From the NCBI GenBank assembly GCA_026985095.1, contig JALSQW010000008.1:124001-188000 (forward strand): DNA of 64,000 nucleotides, given 5' to 3'. The DNA is from Acidimicrobiia bacterium. GTDB taxonomy: Bacteria > Actinomycetota > Acidimicrobiia > Spongiisociales > UBA5794. Made by a program: the position numbers and the translations under genes. The notes beneath the pieces were generated by a model. It ran no database searches, had not been told where the DNA came from, and saw only the letters and a list, made by a program, of their open reading frames with translations. Below, piece after piece: positions 8,738 through 15,351 of this stretch (position 1 is the stretch's first letter; each line of letters opens with the position of its first letter).

Positions 8738-8743
8738 AGGCTA
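8738..8743 (-). promoter_or_regulatory. -10 element (TAGCCT), leaderless start at 8730
   Basis: TAGCCT on the minus strand, 7 nt before the ATG. Confidence 0.45.
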
Positions 8744-8795
8744 CCGCCCCAGCCACCGCCCATGGCGCGCCTATCCTCGGCGGCACGGAGGAACG

Positions 8796-8864
8796 ATGGC
8801 CGACGCGCTCGACAGCCACGACGATCGACCCCGCACCGGGAGGCTCCACCGGTGGGCGCCGTGA
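8796..8864 (+). CDS. Possible coupled leader ORF (22 aa)
   Basis: An ATG with a good Shine-Dalgarno (GGAGGAA, 8788-8794) opens a 22-codon frame starting M-A-D-A-L-D-S-H. Its TGA (8862-8864) overlaps a GTG start (8861) of the TPR gene as GTGA. A -10-like TATCCT lies at 8772-8777. The layout would couple TPR-gene translation to the leader. The peptide has no recognisable family and could be fortuitous. Confidence 0.35.
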   Translation: MADALDSHDDRPRTGRLHRWAP

Positions 8865-9817
8865 ACCCCGGAGGGGCGATCGGCCGCGGCGATCGGGACC
8901 TCGTGTTCACCGACGGCCGCTGGTTCTACGACCCGGGTCGCGGCGAGTTCGGTGACCGGCCGGACTCGGTCGAGGCGCTCGACTGGCGCGAGTTCCCCTG
9001 GCACTTCCCCGGCCCCGACCGGTACCCACGACTGGCTGCCGACACGAAACCCGGTCTGCTGGCACCGTCGTGGGAGAAGGCGCTCCATTCGGCCCTCGTC
9101 GATGGCGACCCGTCCGCCGTCCGCGCGGTCGGCGACCGGTACCCGGCACATCGCGCTCTCTCCGAGATGCTCGCCGGCCTGATGGAGCTGGCGACGAACC
9201 GGGCCTCGGCCAAGGAGCTGCTCGCCCACGCCGACGGGTTCGTCCCGGAGAAGGACCCGTTCATCCGTCGCTACCTCCCGGAAGCGGGCGTCACGGTCCC
9301 GGTCGCCCCCGGCGTCGTGGTCGAACAACCCCTCCGACGAACGGCGATCGCCCTGGTCCTCGCCGAGCTGCACCAAGCGACCGGCGACCTCGACGACGCC
9401 ATCGCGGTGCTCCAATCGACCGAGCGGACCACCCACGTCCGCCTCTCGCTCGCCGAGGCCCTCTTCCAGGCCGGCCGGTTCGACGACGTCGTGGAGGTGA
9501 CCGAGGGCATCTTCAACGACGAGGACGTCACCGCGTTGACGCTCGTGTTCCGGGCCGCCGCCCTCCGACGTCTCGGGCGCCTCGACGATGCGACCACCGC
9601 CATCGAGCGGGCACTGGCCTACGAGAACCGGTCGACGCCGGTGCTCCGCTTCGCGCGGATGGAGCGGGCTCGGATCGCCGCCGAGCGAGGCGACCTGGAC
9701 GTGGCGCGAGCTGACGTGGAGGCGATCTTGACCGACGAGCCCGACCATCCTCCCGCGGTGGCGCTGCGAGATCGTCTCGCGGACGACGCCGGATCGGGCA
9801 TCGAGTCGCAGACGTGA
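8861..9817 (+). CDS. TPR-repeat protein
   Basis: From GTG 8861 the protein has 318 residues. The C-terminal half contains repeated helix pairs of the tetratricopeptide type (for example A-I-A-L-V-L-A-E-L-H-Q-A-T-G-D-L-D-D-A followed by R-L-S-L-A-E-A-L-F-Q-A-G-R-F-D-D). The N-terminal part has a W-F-Y-D-P-G-R-G motif and is of unknown role. GTG 8852, with GGGAGG 8 nt upstream, is an alternative start. Its stop overlaps the fdhD start (GTGA). It is likely a protein-interaction scaffold. Confidence 0.8.
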   Translation: MNPGGAIGRGDRDLVFTDGRWFYDPGRGEFGDRPDSVEALDWREFPWHFPGPDRYPRLAADTKPGLLAPSWEKALHSALVDGDPSAVRAVGDRYPAHRALSEMLAGLMELATNRASAKELLAHADGFVPEKDPFIRRYLPEAGVTVPVAPGVVVEQPLRRTAIALVLAELHQATGDLDDAIAVLQSTERTTHVRLSLAEALFQAGRFDDVVEVTEGIFNDEDVTALTLVFRAAALRRLGRLDDATTAIERALAYENRSTPVLRFARMERARIAAERGDLDVARADVEAILTDEPDHPPAVALRDRLADDAGSGIESQT

Positions 9818-10623
9818 GCGGACCGACGGCGCCGGACTCCAAGGCGATCCATCGGCCGGTGCGACGTCACGGCGACGGCGATCGCCCAACCGACGACCAG
9901 GCGGTCGTCGTCGCCGAGGAGCCCCTCGAGATCCGCCTGTCGGGTACGCCCCTGGCGGTCGTGATGCGCACCCCGGGAGACGACGTGGACCTGATCACCG
10001 GCTTCGCCTTGACCGAGGGCATCCTCCTGGCTCCAGGCGAGCTACGGGACGTCACCGAGCTGGGCGACGGACGGTGGGAGATCGGACTCGCCGACGGGGT
10101 CGACGTCGATCCGGAGCAGTTCCGACGGAACCTCTACGCCACCTCGTCGTGTGGCGTGTGTGGCAAGGCGAGCATCGATGCCGTCCGGATCGCCGCCGCG
10201 GCTCCCGAACCCCTCGGCCGCGTCGATCCCGACGTCCTTCGCGGTCTTCCCGAGACGATGTTCTCCCGCCAGGAGGTGTTCCATGCCACCGGCGGCCTCC
10301 ATGCGGCGGGTCTGTTCGCGGTGGACGGGACGCTGGAGGTCGTCCGCGAGGACATCGGGCGTCACAACGCCGTCGACAAGGTCGTCGGCGCCGCGGCGCG
10401 GCGGTCGTGGCGGCTCCCGGGCCGGATCCTGCTGGTGTCGGGCCGGGTGTCGTTCGAGATCGTCCAGAAGGCGGCGGTCGCCGGGATCCCCGCCGTCGCC
10501 GGGATCTCCGCACCGTCGAGCCTGGCGATCGACCTCGCCGACGAATTGGGGATGCTCCTGGTCGCGTTCCTGCGGGGCTCGACCTTCAACGTCTACGCGG
10601 GAGCCGACCGGATCGGCTCGTGA
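9814..10623 (+). CDS. fdhD: Formate dehydrogenase accessory sulfurtransferase FdhD
   Basis: This 269-residue protein has the FdhD signature S-S-C-G-V-C-G-K, with both redox cysteines, in the middle. It also has F-A-L-T-E-G-I near the N-terminus and E-D-I-G-R-H-N-A-V-D-K later. FdhD passes sulfur from a cysteine desulfurase to the molybdenum cofactor of formate dehydrogenase. No formate dehydrogenase is in the window, so its partner must be elsewhere. The GTG start overlaps the upstream TPR stop codon. Confidence 0.95.
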   Translation: MSGPTAPDSKAIHRPVRRHGDGDRPTDDQAVVVAEEPLEIRLSGTPLAVVMRTPGDDVDLITGFALTEGILLAPGELRDVTELGDGRWEIGLADGVDVDPEQFRRNLYATSSCGVCGKASIDAVRIAAAAPEPLGRVDPDVLRGLPETMFSRQEVFHATGGLHAAGLFAVDGTLEVVREDIGRHNAVDKVVGAAARRSWRLPGRILLVSGRVSFEIVQKAAVAGIPAVAGISAPSSLAIDLADELGMLLVAFLRGSTFNVYAGADRIGS

Positions 10624-10632
10624 CCCGGCGGA

Positions 10633-11523
10633 TCAACGCGCCGCCTCGTAGGGAGCCTCGGCCTCGGCGACGCCGAAGCGTTGCACCAACCCCACGGCAC
10701 CGGCGACGGCCAGGACACCGGCGATCTGGCCGACCGCGAGCCGCTGAGAGACGATCACCCATCCGGCGATCGAAGCGATGACCGGCTCGGAGGTGGCCAC
10801 GATCCCCACGACCCCCGCCGAGATCCGGCGCAGTGCCGACATCTCGGCCAGGAACGGCACGACGGTCCCGGCGACGCCGATCCACAGGACCTGTCTCCAG
10901 ACGTCCTGGATCGCCCCCGGCGATGCCGTCCACGGGGGAAGCGCGACGAGCCAGGTGACGGAGGCGAAGGTGAAGCCCCACGCCAGCACCGTCACCGGCG
11001 GGAGGTCACGACCGAGCCGTTCCCCCAGGAGCAGGTACACAGCGAAGAACACCGCCGCCGATCCGCCGGCGGCGACGCCGAGCCAGTCGACCCCCTGCAA
11101 GCGCCATGCCTCGGTGACCAGTGCGACCCCGGCCACCGCGAGTCCGCCTGCCACCCAGGCGACGCGGGAGATCGAGGTCCCCTGGACGGCCGCCATCCAG
11201 ACGAGCACGAGGAGCGGCCCGAGGAACTGGATGGTCACGCCCGGTCCCACCCCGAGACGATCGATCGACCAGTAGTAGGTGGCGGTGACGACGGCCAGGA
11301 CGATCCCGAGCGCCGCCAGCCGCCGAAGCTGCCCCGAGGGATGAAGCACCTTGGTCGCCGCCGCGATCGGGACCAGCACCACCGCAGCGACGATCGCCCG
11401 CGACTGCGCGACCCGGGCCGGGGACAGGACGTCGAACGCGGAAGCGGCCACCGCCCCGGACACTCCCCACAGCGCCGCCGCGGTGAACGCCAGCGCAACC
11501 CCGCGAGGATCCTGCCGTTCCAC
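10633..11523 (-). CDS. EamA/DMT-family transporter
   Basis: This 296-residue protein has ten hydrophobic segments arranged as two EamA repeats (about 8-140 and 150-285), the RhtA/YdcZ-like drug/metabolite exporter layout. The start is GTG (11521-11523), supported by a TACGCT element 6 nt upstream. The substrate is not predictable; relatives export amino acids or metabolites. It converges with fdhD (9 nt between stops) and diverges from mug. Confidence 0.88.
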   Translation of the reverse strand: MERQDPRGVALAFTAAALWGVSGAVAASAFDVLSPARVAQSRAIVAAVVLVPIAAATKVLHPSGQLRRLAALGIVLAVVTATYYWSIDRLGVGPGVTIQFLGPLLVLVWMAAVQGTSISRVAWVAGGLAVAGVALVTEAWRLQGVDWLGVAAGGSAAVFFAVYLLLGERLGRDLPPVTVLAWGFTFASVTWLVALPPWTASPGAIQDVWRQVLWIGVAGTVVPFLAEMSALRRISAGVVGIVATSEPVIASIAGWVIVSQRLAVGQIAGVLAVAGAVGLVQRFGVAEAEAPYEAAR

Positions 11524-11529
11524 GCCGCC

Positions 11530-11535
11530 AGCGTA
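11530..11535 (-). promoter_or_regulatory. -10 element (TACGCT), leaderless start at 11523
   Basis: TACGCT on the minus strand, 6 nt before the GTG. Confidence 0.45.
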
Positions 11536-11588
11536 GGCACCCCGGCATCGATGCTGCCGCCGCGGCTGCGGTGCGCGAGACTGGGCCG

Positions 11589-12182
11589 ATGGGGTTCACC
11601 AGGCAACAGCTCCAAGCCGCGCGGGGCCGGTCGGTCCCGGACCTCCTCGGTGATGGCGTGCGGTTACTGTTCGTCGGCATCAACCCCGGACTGTGGACGG
11701 CGGCAGCGCAGGCCCACTTCGCGCACCCGGCGAACCGCTTCTGGAAGGCGCTGTACGAGGCCGGTCTCGTCGATCACCCGATCGATGCATCGGCCGGGCT
11801 GTCACCGCGGGACGCCCAGCTCCTGATCGAACGGGGGATCGGGATCACCAACCTGGTCGACCGGGCGACGGCGCGGGCAGACGAACTCGACGACGACGAG
11901 CTGCGGACCGGAGCCCTGGCGCTGGTCGAGAAGGTACGGCGCCTCGGTCCGCGGGTGGTGGTCATCCTCGGGCTGGGTGCCTATCGCAAAGGGTTCGCCA
12001 GACCGAAGGCCAAGCGTGGCAGGCAGCCCGAGCGCCTCGGCGGCGCGGTGCTGTACGTCCTCGGCAATCCCAGCGGTCTCAATGCCCACGAGACGGTCGA
12101 GTCCCTCGCCGAAGCCTTCGCCGATGCGGCCGACGCCGCCGGCGTCCCACGAGCCCCTCATCGCGGCGTCGACGCCGGGTAG
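11589..12182 (+). CDS. mug: G/U mismatch-specific DNA glycosylase (Mug/TDG family)
   Basis: This 197-residue enzyme has the family-1 motif G-I-N-P-G-L (30-35), H-F-A-H-P-A-N-R-F-W and the second active-site motif N-P-S-G-L-N-A (160-166). All are diagnostic of Mug/TDG uracil-DNA glycosylases. It removes uracil or ethenocytosine opposite G as the first step of base excision repair. ATG 11589 fits the family start and has GAGACT 6 nt upstream. The 3' end overlaps the convergent aquaporin gene by 25 nt. Confidence 0.93.
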   Translation: MGFTRQQLQAARGRSVPDLLGDGVRLLFVGINPGLWTAAAQAHFAHPANRFWKALYEAGLVDHPIDASAGLSPRDAQLLIERGIGITNLVDRATARADELDDDELRTGALALVEKVRRLGPRVVVILGLGAYRKGFARPKAKRGRQPERLGGAVLYVLGNPSGLNAHETVESLAEAFADAADAAGVPRAPHRGVDAG

Positions 12183-12817
12183 AGAGCCCGAGCCGTGACC
12201 GAGGCGAACACGGCGCCCAGCACCTGGGCGACGACGAACCCGACGGCGGAAGCGGGGGCGATCCCCGCCGACGACCCGGTGAACATCCTGGCCACGGTCA
12301 CCGCAGGGTTGGCGAACCCCGTGGAGGCGATGAAGAAGTAGGCGGCCGCCACGTAGGCTCCGACGATGAGCCCGAGCGCAGCGCTGCGTCCCGCCCTCAC
12401 CGCCGCCTCGATGACCAACACCAGACCGAACGTCGCCGCCGCCTCGGCCAACAGCAGGTGCATCCCTTCCCGCGGGATCCCGGCGACGGTCACCAACCGC
12501 GCCGCGAACATCACATGAGCCACGATGGTGCCGGTGAGCGCGCCGACGATCTGAACCGCCCCGTACGCGACCGCGAGTCGGGGGCGCATCGCACCGCCGA
12601 GGGTCGCAGCCAGGGTCACCGCAGGGTTGAGGTGGGCGCCCGACACCGGCTGCAAGGCCCCGATGACCGCCCCCAGAGCGAGACCGGTCACGAGCGCGCC
12701 GATGAGCAGCGCCAGTGCCGGTTCGCCCGAGGCCAGCCGGTCCCCGGCGATGGCGCCGCCGACGACGGCGGCCAGCAGCAACGCGGTGCCCACGAGCTCG
12801 CCGAGCAACGCCCTCAT
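12158..12817 (-). CDS. MIP-family aquaglyceroporin of the arsenic cluster
   Basis: The protein has six membrane helices and both pore motifs: the first as H-L-N-P-A-V-T and the second as F-A-N-P-A-V-T-V-A-R. The second motif, with its Arg, forms the selectivity filter. Aquaglyceroporins next to arsR and arsC (AqpS type) let arsenite leave the cell down its gradient, replacing an ArsB pump. ATG 12815-12817 gives the family-like start M-R-A-L-L-G-E-L-V-G; in-frame ATGs at 12829 and 12838 are alternatives. The gene diverges from arsR-arsC with an operator-like palindrome over both starts. Confidence 0.9.
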   Translation of the reverse strand: MRALLGELVGTALLLAAVVGGAIAGDRLASGEPALALLIGALVTGLALGAVIGALQPVSGAHLNPAVTLAATLGGAMRPRLAVAYGAVQIVGALTGTIVAHVMFAARLVTVAGIPREGMHLLLAEAAATFGLVLVIEAAVRAGRSAALGLIVGAYVAAAYFFIASTGFANPAVTVARMFTGSSAGIAPASAVGFVVAQVLGAVFASVTARALYPASTPR

Positions 12818-12827
12818 GGTAGGATTC

Positions 12828-12847
12828 ATCTCAATCATGGTTGAGGT
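12828..12847. promoter_or_regulatory. Operator-like palindrome over the divergent ars start codons
   Basis: A 20-bp imperfect palindrome has 8 of 10 matching pairs, with CTCAA-N6-TTGAG as its core (12830-12845) and a central CATG. The ATG of arsR-arsC lies in its centre. The TCAA/TTGA half-sites look like ArsR/SmtB operators. Bound repressor would block both divergent promoters. Confidence 0.6.
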
Positions 12848-13520
12848 ACCTTACCGGCTCGAGGAGCGCGCCCGGCGTCTGGCCGCCCTCGGCCAACCGC
12901 ACCGCCTCGCCCTCGTCGAGGCGCTCGCGTCGACGGACCTGGCGCCAACCGAAGCAGCTCGACTCCTCGACATCGACAGCAACCTCCTCGCCCATCATGT
13001 GGCGACCCTCGAAGCCGCGAACATCGTCCGACGCTCCCCGTCCGCCGGAGACGGTCGACGCCGCTACCTGCGCCTCGTCCCCGGCGCCGTCGACGGGCTC
13101 GTGCGACCCACCATGCCGACGGCGTCGTCGGTGCTCTTCGTGTGCACGGGCAACAGCGCCCGGTCCCAGTTCGCGCAAGCCCTGTGGGAACGCACCGTCG
13201 GCGGAGACGCCCAGAGCGCGGGCCTGCAACCGGCACCGCGCGTCCACCCGACCGCCGTCGAGGTGGCCGCAGCCCATGGCATCGACCTGCGCGACCGCGC
13301 GCCGAAGGGCTACCGAGACGTCACCGGCCACCCCGACCTGGTCGTGTCGGTGTGCGATCGGGCCAAGGAAGCATCGACCCCCTTCCGTGCCCGCACGCTG
13401 CACTGGTCGATCCCCGACCCCGTGGAAGGTGGCCGACGACGGGACTTCGAGGCGGCGTTCGAGGAGATCGAGCGCCGGATCCGACAGCTCGCGACCCACG
13501 ACACGAGGGAGACACGATGA
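12837..13520 (+). CDS. ArsR-type repressor fused to an ArsC/LMW-phosphatase domain
   Basis: This 227-residue protein has an N-terminal winged helix-turn-helix (about 7-85). A low-molecular-weight phosphatase/arsenate reductase fold follows (about 97-222), with P-loop C103-T-G-N-S-A-R109-S and a late D-P motif (I-P-D-P). The ArsR half contains no cysteine at all, so the classic metal-binding site is missing. Metalloid sensing, if any, must use the C-terminal domain or non-thiol residues. Its stop overlaps the arsC start (ATGA). It probably represses itself and the divergent aquaporin gene. Confidence 0.9.
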   Translation: MVEVPYRLEERARRLAALGQPHRLALVEALASTDLAPTEAARLLDIDSNLLAHHVATLEAANIVRRSPSAGDGRRRYLRLVPGAVDGLVRPTMPTASSVLFVCTGNSARSQFAQALWERTVGGDAQSAGLQPAPRVHPTAVEVAAAHGIDLRDRAPKGYRDVTGHPDLVVSVCDRAKEASTPFRARTLHWSIPDPVEGGRRRDFEAAFEEIERRIRQLATHDTRETR

Positions 13521-13948
13521 CCCGCGAGCCCCCACCGGAGGTCCTGTTCGTCTGCGTCCACAACGCGGGACGATCCCAGATGGCCGCCGCCTTGCTCCAC
13601 CACCATGCCGGCGGCGACATCGTGGTTCGCTCGGCCGGATCGACGCCCGCCGACGAGATCAACCCGGCCGCCGTCGAGGCCCTCGCCGAGCTCGGGATCG
13701 ACATCTCCGAGGAGTTCCCCAAGCCCCTCACCGACGAGACCGTGCGCGGCGCCGACGTCGTCATCACGATGGGGTGCGGCGACACCTGCCCGATCTTCCC
13801 TTCCAAGCGCTACCTGGATTGGGACATCCCCGACCCCGCCGGTCTTCCCCTCGAAGAGGTGCGGCCCATCAGGGACGAGATCGACCGAAGGGTCCGCGAG
13901 CTCGCCGACGAGCTCCTCGCCGGCACCCGCCGCAGCGACACTCGGTAG
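13517..13948 (+). CDS. arsC: Arsenate reductase ArsC (LMWP fold, thiol-transferase type)
   Basis: This 143-residue enzyme has the active-site loop C13-V-H-N-A-G-R19-S-Q-M. A M-G-C87-G-D-T-C91-P segment and a D-W-x-I-P-D-P motif follow. The pattern matches actinobacterial ArsC enzymes that use mycothiol/mycoredoxin or thioredoxin to reduce arsenate to arsenite. The product would leave through the adjacent aquaglyceroporin. It overlaps the ArsR-ArsC fusion by 4 nt. Confidence 0.93.
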   Translation: MTREPPPEVLFVCVHNAGRSQMAAALLHHHAGGDIVVRSAGSTPADEINPAAVEALAELGIDISEEFPKPLTDETVRGADVVITMGCGDTCPIFPSKRYLDWDIPDPAGLPLEEVRPIRDEIDRRVRELADELLAGTRRSDTR

Positions 13949-13997
13949 GGTCCGACACCCAAGTGCAACCCGAACCAACCGACCGGGGTTCTCTCCC

Positions 13998-14576
13998 ATG
14001 ATGCAGCCCGACCCGCACCCCGAGACCCTCCCCTCCCGGCTCGCCGAGGACGTCGATGCCGCGTTCGCCGATCTGGTTCGCGTCTACCAGAACGGGATCT
14101 ACGCCGGTGCCTTCCAGCTCACCCGCGACCGTCACGAGGCCGAGGACGTCGCGCAGGAGACGTTCCTCCGCGCCTACCGAGCCTTGCGCGGCTTCCCGCC
14201 CAGGCGCCGAGCGGAACTCCGCCTCGGGGGCTGGCTGTGGACCATCGCCCTCAACGTCTGCCGCAACCGGCACCGATCCCGCTCGAGACGACCCGGCGAG
14301 ACCGCGCTCACCGGTCGGATCGACCCACCCGACCGCGTCGGAGACGAGCCCGAGACGGTGATCGACGGATCCGCCGACCTCGAGGTCTGGCGCCGCCGCC
14401 TCGCGACGCTCCCCGAACCGCAACGCACCGCCGTCGTGCTCCGGCACGTCGTCGGCCTCCGCTACGACGAGATCGCGCACGCCACCGACCGTCCCATAGG
14501 AACCGTCAAAGCCGACGTCCATCGCGGCATCCGCCGCCTCGAGAGGATCCTGGCCACCGAGGAGGTGACCCTGTGA
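13998..14576 (+). CDS. ECF-family sigma factor linked to an alkylation-repair protein
   Basis: This 192-residue protein has region 2 with D-V-A-Q-E-T-F and a tryptophan-rich W-L-W-T-I-A helix. A long charged linker precedes region 4 (about 132-185: L-P-E-P-Q-R-T-A-V-V-L-R-H ... G-T-V-K-A-D-V-H-R-G). A TAGGGT hexamer at 13946-13951 may be its -10, with a roughly 40-nt leader. Its stop overlaps the start of a methyltransferase/Ada protein (GTGA), the slot where an anti-sigma gene normally sits. This suggests it runs an alkylation-damage response, which is inference from context. Confidence 0.9.
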   Translation: MMQPDPHPETLPSRLAEDVDAAFADLVRVYQNGIYAGAFQLTRDRHEAEDVAQETFLRAYRALRGFPPRRRAELRLGGWLWTIALNVCRNRHRSRSRRPGETALTGRIDPPDRVGDEPETVIDGSADLEVWRRRLATLPEPQRTAVVLRHVVGLRYDEIAHATDRPIGTVKADVHRGIRRLERILATEEVTL

Positions 14577-15331
14577 CCGACATCGAACGCCGCCTCCGCG
14601 CCCTCCGCACCTCGGCGCCCTCAGGGCTCCTCCCGTCGATCCTGATGGCCCTGTCGTTGGGCGACGCCTACACCATCGTCGACGGACCCGCCGGAGCGAT
14701 GTACGTCGCCTGGAACGACCGCGGCGTGACGGCCTGCGTGCCCATGACCGCCGTCGAGGGCGCGTTCGAGGATGCCCATCCCCGCCAAGCGCACTACGTC
14801 GAGCACCCACCAGACCGCATCGGGCGCCCCCTCGACCGTGCCCTCCGAACCGGCCGCCTCGGGGACCTCCCGGTCGATCTCGACGCCCTGGGCGACTTCC
14901 AGCGCCTCGTCCTCCGCAAGTGCGCGGAGATCCCGCCCGGCGAGATCCGACCGTACGGATGGATCGCCAAGGAGATCGGCCGGCCCGGGGCGGTCCGCGC
15001 GGTCGGGACCGCGCTCGCACGCAACCCGATCCCCATCCTGATCCCGTGCCATCGGGTCGTCCGCACCGACGGCAAGATCGGACGCTACGCGTACGGCGCC
15101 GACATGAAGCGGGAGCTCCTCCGGCGCGAGGGCGTCGACCCCGACGCCCTCGAGGATCTCGCCCGCCGCCACGTGCGGTACGTCGGCTCGGACACCACGA
15201 TGATCTACTGCTACCCCACCTGCCGGCACGCAGAACGCATCGCTGCGACCCATCGGGTCACGTTCCGTTCCCACCTCGACGCCCAAGCAGCCGGCTTCCG
15301 AGCGTGCCAGGTCTGCCGACCGGCCGCGTGA
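14573..15331 (+). CDS. O6-alkylguanine-DNA alkyltransferase with C-terminal Ada zinc domain
   Basis: This 252-residue protein has three parts. An N-terminal stretch (M-T-D-I-E-R-R-L-R-A-L-R) is reminiscent of anti-sigma proteins. The methyltransferase domain has R-A-V-G-T-A-L-A-R-N-P and active-site P-C159-H-R-V-V. A C-terminal Ada-type metal-binding domain has C213-x3-C217 and C245-x2-C248. In E. coli Ada this zinc domain is N-terminal, takes the methyl group from DNA phosphotriesters and turns Ada into an activator. Here the order is reversed and no AraC-type DNA-binding domain is present. The 4-nt overlap with an ECF sigma gene suggests that it controls the sigma factor. Confidence 0.9.
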   Translation: MTDIERRLRALRTSAPSGLLPSILMALSLGDAYTIVDGPAGAMYVAWNDRGVTACVPMTAVEGAFEDAHPRQAHYVEHPPDRIGRPLDRALRTGRLGDLPVDLDALGDFQRLVLRKCAEIPPGEIRPYGWIAKEIGRPGAVRAVGTALARNPIPILIPCHRVVRTDGKIGRYAYGADMKRELLRREGVDPDALEDLARRHVRYVGSDTTMIYCYPTCRHAERIAATHRVTFRSHLDAQAAGFRACQVCRPAA

Positions 15332-15338
15332 CACCGAG

Positions 15339-15344
15339 TACCCT
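15339..15344 (+). promoter_or_regulatory. -10 element (TACCCT), leaderless start at 15352
   Basis: TACCCT lies 7 nt before ATG 15352. Confidence 0.5.
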
Positions 15345-15351
15345 TCCGGCG

